Shown here piece after piece: positions 45,240 to 55,936 of a stretch of 64,000 bases of DNA. This stretch comes from Auriscalpium vulgare (Eukaryota; Basidiomycota; Agaricomycetes; Russulales; Auriscalpiaceae): contig JAHBBC010000042.1 of the NCBI GenBank assembly GCA_019915015.1, positions 1 to 64,000 of the forward strand, read 5' to 3'. A model generated the notes under the pieces. The model did no database searches. It worked only from the letters and a program-made list of their open reading frames with translations, and was not told the origin of the DNA. Each line of letters begins with the position of its first letter. Position 1 is the stretch's first letter. The position numbers and the translations under genes were made by a program.

Positions 45240-46384
45240 TTCACCTTCGGAGACCCATGTCTTAGTAAACCAAGTGCTCCTGTAAACCTAGCATACATAC
45301 CAGCTTTGGGGGAAAGAGGGGTGTCTCCTCCCGTGCTGTCGTCCGGCCCTTATATAACATGTCTGGTACGGAGGCGCGCTTCCGCTGTGTGATTGGGACT
45401 CCGACAATGTCCTGTATGGGGAGCACCGCGCGACCCGCCTGACCTGTGACGTAGCCCGATCGGCCGTCCAGACACGGAACAAGTGCGCGTGCTACCCGAT
45501 CAACAGATTATGGTGTTCGACCCGATCAGTGCGCGTGTCCGTCCTGGACGGACGCCCCGCGTCCTGGCACAGTCAATTGGCGCGCACTTCGACAGCATCG
45601 CGGGGCCCGCATTGTCCGTCCCGGACGGACGCAACGCGTCCTCGCACGGCGAGTGCTGGCGCGCACCTCGATACGCGTCCTGGCACAGTCAATTGGCGCG
45701 CACTTCGCGGGGCCCACACTGTCCGTCCCGGACGGATGCAACGCGTCCTCGTACGGCGAGTGCTGGCGCGCACCTCGATAGTGCCACGGCGGCGCAGCCC
45801 CTGACGGACGGCGGGCATGAATTGTAAGGAAGTTGCCCAAGGACCCCCTGCCTGTACGTCCGTCTGCGACGGACACCCTGAAGACCACACCTCGACAAGT
45901 GTTGCTCACATTCCGCTCGCTGACCGACGAAGACTACACGAGAGGCCCCCGCGGCGGCACTGGACAAATTTATGCTATAATTCCCGCTACCTATAGGTAG
46001 TGGGTCTTGCAGTGCACTCAATGCCCATTTTACTGCAATCGTGGGTTGATCTTGTAACACGATAGAGCTCGCTTACACGACCTGATCGAGACGCTACCTG
46101 GCAATGCCTCTCATACAACAGCATCCACCTCACCTCCCCTGGTACTAGTGTAGCCCTACGCAATTATACATACTGCAGTCAGATCTCATCACTAAGTTCA
46201 AAGCGCCCAGCAGGGGGCGTAGGGGCTGCCACTGCATCATGGTACCGGTCAACCCAGTGGCAGCAATCCAACTTCACCATCGTACCAGCGGTCGCCCAGG
46301 TGGACCAAAGCAAAAGTGCCTGGTCCTGTAGCACACATCTCTGAAATATCACCGTGCGTTCCGCCCTGCCCCACCTCGCTTCCG
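45240..46384. repeat. Intergenic region with a palindrome cluster
   Basis: Cores at 45537-45553, 45614-45630, 45721-45737 (one mismatch) and 45858-45874. Between them, parts such as cgcgtcctggcacagtcaa and acggcgagtgctggcgcg occur twice. From 45900 to 46384 no repeat or gene is seen apart from the 3' flank of the next gene. Confidence 0.75.
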
Positions 46385-47619
46385 CTAGAAACCCCCGGAG
46401 TGGAAGAGGCTGACCTGTTCACAGTCGTGGATGGTGACCCGAGCGAGTTGCGGGAGGAACTGCCCGCCCTGAGCACCCACGCAGGCTCTCATCCACCCTT
46501 CGGCCCCACCCTGGTTGAGGGTGACCACAGTGAGCTGGTGTAGGGGACGCATGACTTCCCTCCAGACTGAAAAATCCGGATTCATGGTGGCACCAAGGTA
46601 CCGAAACGCCTGTATGTTTCGCCTTCTGAGCAGCCGCAGGCAAGCGGACAGCCACGCCATACGGTCCTCATAAACGGAGACGACTATTGTCGCATCTTCT
46701 GTATCATTCGTGATGTGGAGACAGCAGCTTGTGTCATTGTTCCGCACGGACACAGAGACTGTCGTAGGTGTCTGAAGAGTAGGCTGTGGGTGGCATGACA
46801 ATGAATAACGTGGGCTCATAGGCAGAAATTCCAAACATACGCTGCTCTCCGGAATGCTAGGGCAGCTGCAATCCCTCCCATCTCGGACGGATCAATGTGA
46901 CCATTGCTGAGCGTGATCTTCCGTTGACAGGTGGGGGGGATTATCACCATGGATAGGAACTGCAGCATCCCATCCGGAGGGCCACGGCCTGTGAGACGCA
47001 GGACCCGGAGGTGGGGTAATGTCACGGCTTGTACTTCCACACCCATGTGGAAGTCAACGTTGAACTCCAGGTGCTGCAATGAAGCGAATGTCCGAAGGGG
47101 CTGCAGCGCTCTGGGGACTGAATAGTTGTTGCGGTCGATGAATCCATAGCTGACTCGGTGACCAAGTGAGATGTTGGTCAGGCTATGGCATCCCTGGGAG
47201 AGAAATTCGGTGGGCCATTCATGGCGCCCGACCGGTGTAGCAAGCAAGATGCCCACCAGCGCGTCCGCCGGGCAGTCATCCGCCGCAGCAGTGAGTAGGT
47301 GTCACCAGCTTGTCGAAGATCAACATGTCGTAGACGACCCTGGTGCTTGATGAGGAGTGCACAGGTTGCATGGTCGAGCTGGCGGCGGGCGATGAAGTCG
47401 ACCAAAGCATGTTTGAGCGTTCAAACAACTCTGTGGTCCACCACGGCCCATACCCCATGTCGATATGTGTCCACAGGTCGCCTGGTGTAATGCCACCTCG
47501 CGCAAATAGCGGTTCAGGCCACTCAACGCGAGCAACTCTCTCATCGAGTGTCCGTATTCATCGGCGACAAGCCGGAATATCTTCTCAACGACCTCAACGG
47601 GCTGGTTCTGGAGGACCAT
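46385..47619 (-). pseudogene. F-box-like gene (family 3), frame broken
   Basis: ATG 47619 reads MVLQNQPVEVVEKIFRLVAD ... LLALSGLNRYLREVALHQ, an F-box-like start. Then, in successive frames: LFERSN, ALVDFIARRQLDHATCALLI, HVDLRQAGDTYSLLRRMT, RHEWPTEFLSQGCHSLTNIS, LQHLEFNVDFHMGVEV, LPHLRVLRLTGRGP, PTCQRKITLSNGHID, and finally LHQLTVVTLNQGG to the stop at 46385. Introns may explain some frame changes, but those near 47256 and 47400 have no clear splice signals, so I regard it as a probable pseudogene. Confidence 0.5.
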
Positions 47620-47979
47620 GACGGGGGTTTCTGTGGGAGCACGCTGTGAGCCATATGTACCACATGCGTCGTAGGGGCATTTACGCACTTTCGGTGATAC
47701 AGCGACGAGCTCGTCTGCCACCCATGGATGGCCCTCTGGCGTTTATATATCCTCACTGCATTTCAAATCGCGCACTTTCTGCTGTCAACGGGATTCTTCG
47801 CAGCGGCCTTCTCTGCCATGTCGGCATTCATTCCGCATCTGAGTTGAATTTAATTTTAACCTTGTCTAATCTGGCATTTAATTTTCTTGCGCAGCGCGAC
47901 TGCTCTTCTCTGCGCCATCGCATGAACACTCTCAATTTGGAAGACACAACGAGGCGAGGAAGGCGTCACTGCAAGCTCA

Positions 47980-48310
47980 GCTGGTAACCCACTCGGCCTG
48001 TCCGTCCAGGACGGACAGCGCGCGCGGGGCCTAAGCTGTCCTCACGCATAGCGGTGCCCCTCAATCTGTCCGTCCCGGACGGACACGCGTGGGTGGCACC
48101 GCACCTGGACGGACAGGCCGAGCGCGGGGCCTAAGCTGTCCCCACGCACAGCGGTGCCCCTCAATCTGTCCGTCCCGGACGGACACGCGTGGGTGGCACC
48201 GCACCTGGACAGACAGGCCGAGCGCGGGGCCTAAGCTGTCCCCACGCATAGCGGTGCCCCTCAATCTGTCCGTCCCGGACGGACACGCGTGGGTGGCACC
48301 GCAGCTGACG
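47980..48310. repeat. Tandem array of about 100 bp x 3 with nested palindromes
   Basis: Cores lie at 48000-48016, 48068-48084, 48168-48184 and 48268-48284. The last three sit in nearly identical 100-base units. Around each core a second dyad appears: gcggtgcc on the left and ggcaccgc on the right, about ten to twelve bases from the core. Nothing coding. Confidence 0.9.
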
Positions 48311-48727
48311 CGTTGCACATCTTGCTGCATATGCCGTAAAATGCGGCATCGCGTCCAATTTTGACACAGAACGCCTCGAGGAAACGTGATATGTAGTAGC
48401 TTATATGGCTCAACGTGAGAAGAAAATTCGAAAATTTGTGCCAAATACTCCAACGAAGCTCTTGTTATGCGTGACCTCAGTCTGATTGACACACAACATG
48501 GCCCGTTGGTACCATTCAGTGGGTACAGTACTGTATATGACCGCCAGGGACCCCTCACATCAGAGCGGCAACTTCTGCACTGCGCACCAGATGACCTTCC
48601 AACCGCGCACAATGATGACGGCGCTAGATGGGGTATCAGCCACAAGAGTTCCCTTACAGTGAAATAACTTACGATGTACTCTCTGTGGCGACAGATGGCA
48701 ACCATGCAGTGGCAGTTAACCAGACTT
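48311..48727. other. Intergenic, no gene seen
   Basis: AT-richer sequence with no repeat, palindrome core or convincing open frame; it probably includes the 3' flank of the kinase-like gene. Confidence 0.5.
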
Positions 48728-49684
48728 TCAGAGCTCTGAACCCCAAACAGTTGCCCGTATACTGGGACGTATGTGGGCTGCCTCCACAGACAGAGCATGG
48801 CCAAATGCGTTCAGGCAAGTGATATCTGGACCTGTCTTCCCTGAAATCTGTGCCAACATTGTTACCTCACCGCTGGACCAAGCGCCGAAGAAAAGGACTG
48901 ACCTCCAACATTGTGGATATCGCGTGTCCCAAGCCGAATACATCGAACTGAAACGGGTCACCAGCGTTCTCCTTGTCTTTGGGGTGGTAATGTGCCACAA
49001 CTGTATCCACATTCGCAGTCTCTCCCAGTCGGTAGTTTGGCAACCATCTAGATGACCCGAATCAATGAAGAAGACCTTGTTCCCTTCCTTGTCAAACACA
49101 AGATTGGAGGGTGCAATGTCCTGGTGAGGAGAAATATTAGTGAATCCCTGGCAACCAGTTGTTTCCAAAAGTAGGCCCACAATATAAGCTATCTTGTTGT
49201 CATGCATGAAGCGCACTCCCTACAGGTGAATGATCAGTTTTCCATGTCAGATATTATATATTTGGTCTGCCAATAAATACCTCAATTAGTTGTTCAATGA
49301 CATTCAAAAAACTCCACTGGGGTCCGCGCCAGAGCCACATGACTCGGTCTTGCGTCGACATTCGAGGCATGACAATTATCGCTGTAGATTCACACTCCAA
49401 TATCTCGGCAGGGATTGTGTGGTTATGACGGTGAGGCAGGTGGGTGAGGATGCGCAGGATGGATAGCTCCTCTGAGTCGCGGTCAACGACCTTGATCACA
49501 TACTCCTCGCCCTCATGTCCGTCTGCGAACACCACAGTCGATTGCCAGTTCTACACATCGACTCGTCAGGACGTTCTGCCAGTCGAGAACGTAGAAATTG
49601 CCTCACCGCTGTCCTGCTGGTCAATACAATGCGTCTCCTCGCAAGGGCCTCGAGCTGATCATCCTGCCAGACGTATGGCTGCAT
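48728..49684 (-). pseudogene. Protein-kinase-like gene with a broken DFG motif
   Basis: ATG 49684 (MQPYVWQDDQLEALARRRIVL). Introns by GT-AG join NWQSTVVFADGHEG, then EEYVIKVVDRDSEELSILRIL (Lys-Glu pair candidates), IIVMPRMS, EQLIE to GVRFMHDNKIAYI and DIAPSNLVFDKEGNKVFFID (catalytic-loop Asp and Asn). Next should come Asp-Phe-Gly, but the frame reads IDSGHLD. One extra T would give IDFG, then SSRWLPNYRLGE and DPFQFDVFGLGHAI, as in active kinases of the small mushroom type. Either this copy is dead or the base is missing by error. Confidence 0.65.
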
Positions 49685-49852
49685 TAATGTTATGGTGGAT
49701 AGAACAAAGAGGGGTGACAAACTAAGTCAGAGCAAGATATCTGCTTTGCACTCAGTTTCTGACTCCGCTGCGACAACCTTACAATAATAGATGGAGGTAC
49801 ATAAGGAACCCAAAGCGATTTGTGGACCACGCTGCTCTTTCTCCCAACCACC

Positions 49853-50469
49853 ATGTCCCCTCTACCAAACATTGTCTTTGTCCGCGTCGCGGACCGTCTC
49901 GAGGACTTGCTGAGCTCCGGGGATACGCTACAAACGTTCGCGACGAGCGTCGTCCCCGTGATCGTCCCTGTGGACGACGAGCTAACGTGCGTACTCCAAC
50001 ATGTTGCCCTTAGTGTAGCTCACATTACATTCATGTCAGCGTCGCTATCACGCAAACGTCTGAATCACACAACTTCAATGAGAGCCGAAAGCGCTACAGC
50101 ATTACGGATGCGGTAGGGTTGTATTGGGTGTCAACGGTGTACATCACCGACGTCCTCGGCACCACCAACTGGCGCGCCATCGTCGAAGCCCTCACGAGGG
50201 CCTTGAGGAGGCTCGGCACCGGCCCCAGCGGCGCGCAGCCGCTCAGCGCCACCGAGAGTGTCCTCGTCCAGGTGGGTCCCCTCCGTCTCTACCATGCAGG
50301 GCACATGCTGATGCGGTACAGTAAAACCGCGGGCCGAAGCCGGCCCGCCGGCCCCCACGTGAGCGTCCGGATGGTGGAGGACGGCGGAGCAAGCGGGCGG
50401 TGGGGCGCATGTGCTGAAAATATTCTTGGTTCGCGTTTGTTGTACAATCATGCTGTATTGTCGCTGTGA
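49853..50469 (+). CDS. Small hypothetical protein
   Basis: ATG 49853 reads MSPLPNIVFVRVADRLEDLL ... VIVPVDDELT, then a GTGCGT...GTCAG intron (about 49988-50039), then VAITQTSESHNFNESRKRYS, GLYWVSTVYITDVLGTTNWR, a helix (VEALTRALRRLGTG), and continues to 50469, although a GTGGGT donor near 50271 may start another intron. No family recognised and no membrane segment. Confidence 0.45.
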
Positions 50470-51506
50470 AGTACGAGTCATTGATAGTCATTGATTTTCC
50501 TGCCCCTGTCCAAACTCGAAAAGCGCCGCTGCGTGCGGCAGCTGCCTTACTTGTTGCACGCACGGATCGTCAGGTCTGGTGCGCCTCATCGATTCGCGAT
50601 GAACATGCAAATGCCACGGGTAGATGACTACGTCTCAGCGCCGACGCGCCCAACCAATTGTCCCCTATAGTAGGAGACAATGAGGTTAGCGAGCTTGACA
50701 GTGTTAAATGCTCGACAGGATGGATTAAGTACGACGGCACTTTTCACACCCCCGGTAGCTTGTTTTCATGCCAGTGGAGCGCAGCCAAACTATGTAGGCA
50801 ACAGGTGTCCGCCGCATCGACCCTATTTGTCCGTCGCGGACGGACGGTTCGCGGCACCCCCTGTGCGAACACGTGACCTGTATGGGGTGGTCAGGGAGCG
50901 TCCGTCCAGGACGGACAGCTCCACCCCTTGATAGCGACCTTGGCATATTGTTCGATGCTCGACTACGACAGCAGTGTTTACGCGCCACATCAGGGGAAGC
51001 CTGTTTCACGCCGGTGGGCAAGAAGTGTCCAATCCTCAGGGTGTCCGTACAGACGGCTCGTGCCTCTCCTGGCCAATCACGTGACCTGCATGAGGTGTCC
51101 CGCCTGAACCAGCTGCCAGCGATGAAGTTGTCATGTTGCTCGGCTGGCGTGAACCACTTTGTGGGCAGGCGCGCACGTGTCCGTCCGGGACGGACGCAAC
51201 CTGGTGTCAGGGTTGGGCATGGTACCCTGACACAGGGTCACTGCGACAGGGTCGGTGACAAGCCTGCGTCAGGGTCGGTCATAGCCCTGCAGCAGGGCCA
51301 ACATGTATAGTATATGATAGGCGATAGATTGTTGATGGCATCACCAATGTCTCATTCGCCTGGACATACCGGGAAAGCAGCTCGTATAAAAGGGCTGTGA
51401 CCAGGTTTTCCTCTGGTGCAGCCTTTGAAAGCCCCAGTCTTGGTAGGTCTTCAAAGTCTAAGGCCCTTGCATTGATGATGCTAACGAAGTGGAGTAGTGA
51501 TCAAGA
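50470..51506. repeat. Dispersed repeat B unit and further palindromes
   Basis: The stretch 50681-50970 is a copy of the 7681-7965 unit: gttagcgagcttgaca, catgccagtggagcgcag and gatagcgacctt are shared. Cores lie at 50829-50845 (GTCCGTC-GCG-GACGGAC), 50900-50916 and 51179-51195. At 51200-51300 short repeats of cagggtc(a/g)gt follow. From 51300 to 51506 is the 5' region of the next F-box gene. Confidence 0.75.
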
Positions 51507-52874
51507 ATGCCCTCACGTCTGGCAGCAGAAACATTGGGAGAAATATTCCTACACTTGAAGGCAATCGTGAAACATTCACGGAGTGGAAGTTGGACGGTCG
51601 TCTTGCTGGTGTGCCGGGATTGGAATCACGTTGCCGTCAATTTGCCTGCACTGTGGGTCACAATCTACACCCGACATGGCCCGGGCGCTGTGGCGAAGTA
51701 CCTCGAGAGGACGCGTCGCGCACCAATCACCCTGGTCGTGCGGCCAGTCAAACTGCGCCGCACATTATCGAAGCAGATGGTCAAAACAATCTTGGCTTGC
51801 CAGGACCGCTTGGAACGCCTCCATTTCTTTGTGACTGATGATACTCGCGCCTTGTGGAGTGATCTTTCGAAGGAGGTTCTTGCCGGGCCATTGAAGTCAC
51901 TTGCAATCTCCAACCATCCGGTGTACGCGGTGGACTTGCGCATGCCGGAGGTACTGCGGTTCTGCGGCGCCTTCGCTGGCCTGACGAACCTTGCAGTGCG
52001 AATTCACCTTCTGCCGGAGGCACCCAACCAACCATCACCTTGCCGAAACTGGAGAACCTGACTATTTGGGGGGAGTCCATGGGGGAGGCTACAACGCTCA
52101 TCTCACACATCCATCACCCATCCAACTGTCAACGTGCCTATATGTGGTTCCCCAACGATTGGCCAGAGGCCTACCCAGCGATATCAGAGGAGGCGTTCAT
52201 CCGGCTCATGGTGAATCCCCCCACTGGAATGGGACAGGTGGGGTTCAGGTTATATTTTGCAATTCATTCAATGAAGGGTTGAACATCTTTTACAGGAGAA
52301 TGTCGAAGACATTGCCTACGATGCTTGTATTGAAAAATGGGAGGGCCACCTGAGGATCCATATAATCGCGCGCACGCACGGTGACGAGGTTAAGGCCTGC
52401 TACATCACTGTCCCTTGGCGCCTCGCGCTGAGTCGTCGTCTTGCCCAGGCTGCTGTCCCTGCGATGTCCGGGCTCAAGATAGAGCGGCTGCTTTACTCAG
52501 TAGGCGACACGTCGGCCGATGAAGATGTGTGGAGGGAATGGCTGGCATCGGCCCACCACCTGTACGAGGTGACGGTCGACGGACACAACGCGCTGGCCTT
52601 CTGTCAGGCGATGAGTAAGGCGCCTGTGGATGGGTCGTACCTGCCCAGCCTGCACACGTTGAATATTGACGAGGTGAACTTCATGAACTCCCCGACTGCG
52701 ACATTCCCCCAGGATGTCGAGATGTGGAGGACGAGTCGGGATCGGGCTGCATTTTCGGTCTTGCTTTCGTGTTGCAGGATGACAAAAGGGATACTCGCGG
52801 CGTGGGAGGAGGGAGCTCCAGGGCTAAAGATAAAGAGGTGGAGCTGTACGGTTGTTAAGGTGAAGGTGGCTTAG
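51507..52874 (+). pseudogene. F-box-like gene (family 1), frame broken
   Basis: Starts MPSRLAAETLGEIFLHLKAI and aligns along its length with the gene at 41574-42943 (LLVCRDWNHVAV, LRFCGAFAGLTNLAVRI, DGSYLPSLHTLNIDEVNF, TFPQDVEMW). Near 52018 the frame shifts by one base: in the good frame GGTQPTITLPKLENLTIW continues the LRR region. Another break precedes MSGLKIERLLYSVGDT at 52464. Its 3' end (from about 52740) and flank are duplicated in inverted orientation at 7.78-8.52 kb. Confidence 0.65.
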
Positions 52875-53480
52875 GTACAAGTTGTTTAAGTCCTGTTTCA
52901 AACAAGTGTTATCGCACCATCATGTCATGCAGGATGAACGTCGAGGACGGACCGCGCAGCGCGCGGCGAGATATCAACATAGCGCAGAGAGGAATGTAAA
53001 CGGGCCTGAAACATCACAATAGTGAGACACCTACCAGGCAGGGCAAATTAAGGCATTCCGCCACCATAATTCGCTATTGGAACACCTCGAAAGCGGTGGT
53101 TGTTGCTAAGGTGGGGGTTTGGGAATGCGACATGGGACGGGTTGTTGAGGTCGCTCTGAGGGGATGGGCGCGTCCGTCCGGGACGGACGCTCGCAGACCG
53201 CCCCATGCAAGTCACGTGATTTTGCAGGAGAGCCGCGTCCGACGTCGCGTCGCGCGACCGTCTGCCCACATAATTTTGGCTGCGCTCCACCGGCATGATA
53301 ACAAACTACCTGATATGGCGCGTAACAGGGCTTCGAGGATTTCAGAATTTGTCAAGGTCGCTATCAAGGGTTGGGAGTGTGCGCGTCCGGCCAGGACGGA
53401 CACTCCCAGGCCACCTCTTACAGGTCACGTGATTGCGTAGGAGTGCCGCGCGGCGTCCGCGGCCGTCCGTCCGCGACGGG
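52740..53480. repeat. Inverted segmental duplication partner of 7.78-8.52 kb
   Basis: In reverse complement this segment follows 7780-8520 through the F-box gene end, the gaggatgaacgtcgaggacg region, caccataattcgctat, two repeat-B units and the tccgtccgcgacgg site. Palindrome cores: 53172-53188, and imperfect at 53385-53401 and 53464-53480. The two arms lie 44 kb apart in opposite orientation. Confidence 0.85.
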
Positions 53481-54267
53481 CCCTTGCGGTTGTCTTATAA
53501 TTAGTCGGTTGTCTCGGGCCGCCTGGGCGAGAACGAGCCGGCGTGGGAAGGAGTCTGCGAGCTTGCGCCAGTCCGCCTCTCGTACCGCGTCCACCACCGC
53601 TGCAGCCTCCACCACCAAGCACCCTGCACACCAGCATCCGATGCGCTTGAACAGGACCGAGCCCAGTTGGAAGCGAGAGGCTCGCAAGCTGAAGCAGCGA
53701 GAGGAGACGGCCATAAGATGGTGGGTCCTATGAGCACTCGCCCGTCGCAGATCGCTCACAGCGTGGAGCAGGGGCGCGCCAGCCTCCGGATGTGTCTGGA
53801 AGGACGGCGGGATTGTGTGGGATCCTGTCCGGGCGGCATTGCTGCGGAAGAAGCGGGGCACGAGCGAGAGGGGAGTATTTGGTGGGCCACTGAGGGCCCC
53901 TGCGGGGCCTCCACGCGTCAACGACCAGATGGTCCGCAACGCGATCGCTGCTGTCTGGAGGCGGAATGGCTGGGGCGTCTCGGGGGTGGGCAATGGCGGG
54001 GAAGGGGACGCCTGAGGCGGCTCGGGGTGGAATGGCTGGCATGACGACGTCTGGGGCGGTGGGTTTGCCGGCGTTGACGAGTCCTCGTCCTCGGGGAGTG
54101 GATGAGACGGCCTCCGCAGCGGGCGCCGCACGTAGCTCCCACCGAATACAGTCGCTGCATCTGTGCCCCCCTCTTGCCCGACGCGTGGCCTTCACTGGCA
54201 TTTGCAAGTGTTTGCAAGGGCGTCACAGGTGGTCCTTCCTTGCCAGACAGATCAGTGCAATGGGGTG
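53481..54267. other. Possible exon-bearing region, unassigned
   Basis: Open frames exist on both strands. The plus strand offers an Arg/Lys/Glu-rich stretch, REARKLKQREETAIRW, followed by a GTGGGT donor near 53719, and later Gly/Arg-rich sequence; the minus strand offers Pro/Ser-rich frames. None shows a family motif, so I cannot decide the strand. Confidence 0.3.
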
Positions 54268-54560
54268 TCAATAGACTGTAATATAGATGTGTCTGTCTAC
54301 AAAGGAAGATACATAAAACTTTCTACACTTGTCGAGGACGTTCTCTGAAGTCAGTGGCGAGGAGCTTGCGGCCCGAATCGCAGCATGAGGTGCACGCTCC
54401 GGTGGATGTCCTTGACGGCAATCGCGCTTGCCTGCCTGCGGAGGCCCGTTCGGAACTTTCGCGACACCCGGTAAGTACATGAGATGGTTCGGCTCTGACG
54501 CTGGCCCGAACGGTGGAAACCACTCCACGTACACCGCCAACTCAACCAGATATCACAGAG
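54268..54560 (-). pseudogene. Second Plavaka C-terminal remnant, degenerate
   Basis: Minus-strand frames give AVYVEWFPPFG ... PNHLMY, then in a shifted frame VSRKF ... IAVKDIHRSVHLMLRFGPQAPRH, then SENVLDKCRKFYVSSFVDRH and IYITVY-stop. This is the same succession as at 1572-1886, here with two frame changes. No transposase core lies upstream. Confidence 0.7.
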
Positions 54561-55084
54561 AGCTCCGGCGCGGAGCACCTGAGCGACATCTTCCTGAAAT
54601 GTCCGTGGGATCTTAATTTGAGGCCCCGGAGATCACAGCGCGTAGTTATCTGTAGGATACCTCTGAGATATCTATGAGATATCTCGAAGAGACAGTACAG
54701 ATATTTTGCCTGGGCTCTCGAAAAATTTGGATATCTGTGAAAGCTCTGGAGAAAATTTCCCCCACTCGTGCCATCACACTGTTGTTTGATGGAAGTGTCG
54801 AGCAAGCCTGCCCTAATCACACTCATGCCCGCGTGACCATGTTCAATGTTCAACCTTCGAGCGTCGCCAACCCTCTTTCCTCCCGACTTCATCACTTCCC
54901 GCATGCCGGCCACGATGATACGTCTCTGCAAATACCAACCTGACATGAACACTGGATCCGAAAGGCCGTGGATGACACCACTCAGAGAAAACGCCAGCCT
55001 CACGCTCCCGCAGTCGCGCTCGAGTCCGTCCCACTCGCCGCTTCGTCCGCCCTGTCTGCCGCCCTGTTCGCTCGCCGCCCTGTC
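54561..55084. other. Intergenic, no gene seen
   Basis: Contains several GATATCT-type short repeats (gatacctctgagatatct, about 54654-54690), with related gatatcctaggagatct sites near 55610. No convincing gene. Confidence 0.4.
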
Positions 55085-55215
55085 TGCTCACTGTCCTGTC
55101 CGCTTGCTGCCCTGTCCCGCTCGCTGCCCTGTCCCGCTCGCTGCCCTGTCCCGCTCGCTGCCCTGTCCCGCTCGCTGCCCTGTCCCGCTCGCTGCCCTGT
55201 CCCGCTCGCTGCCTA
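55085..55215. repeat. 17-bp tandem repeat
   Basis: About seven copies of gctgccctgtcccgctc; the first two are diverged (gctcactgtcctgtccg, cttgctgccctgtcccg). A frame passes through it only because the unit lacks stops. Confidence 0.9.
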
Positions 55216-55936
55216 GCACAACTGCGCTGTCTGCTATGTCGCGCTTCCCATCCTCCAAATCGTCCGGACTCCGCCGTCTGTCGACATTCCTCATCGTCAT
55301 TCTTAGGCTAGGACTGTTTAGCCAGCAACATATCGGGAGAGCTGGGGTACTGCTGGGACTGCCTGCCTACTCACGCTCCTTGTGTAGTGTTTATTGATGT
55401 TGTCATTGGGAGACTCTACTCTTACTATTGTAAATACATACTACAGTAATACATGCAGTACCTTTCAATGCTAGTTTGCTGAGCACCACATAAGCGGCGA
55501 GCAAAAATTTTAAGCCCGGAGAAATCAAGGGAAATAATCAAGCGGTGTATATTTATAAGCGAGAGCCACGGCCGGCACCTCGAAGACCTGGCGCATTGAA
55601 TACCTGTGGGATATCCTAGGAGATCTTTGCTAGGTATCTGAATTTTCTAGCTCTCCTGTGATACTCATCTTCAGACCTCACAGGCCTGCCCTCGATATCC
55701 TACAGCTCTGATCACAAGGACTCAAGCATATTGTGCCGAGTCTTTAACTCAGACCCGGTTGAGTTGGCGGTGTACGCGAGGTGGGCGGGGCCAACGTAGT
55801 CCATTGGAAACGCTGCCGCGCGAGCTTTCACCGGGAGGGTGAAGACGACGCGCACCTGCGCAGCTTGATACCCTACAGCGGCAGCGTTAGCATCTCAGCT
55901 GCTCCTGTCGGGGACCGCGGCGTACCTATCGCAGTG
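55216..55936. other. Spacer between the two tandem repeats
   Basis: AT-rich 55380-55700, then a GC-rich leader into the minisatellite. No palindrome core and no gene seen. Confidence 0.4.

Noticed and set aside
37637..48284. Regularly spaced palindromes (37.6, 43.1, 48.0 kb) resembling a CRISPR array
   Set aside because: Eukaryotic chromosome, no cas genes, and the spacers are themselves repeated or of uneven length, so there is no repeat-unique spacer pattern.
54542..55003. Minus-strand frame of 153 codons upstream of the second Plavaka remnant
   Set aside because: No similarity to the upstream part of Plavaka proteins or any other family that I can see.
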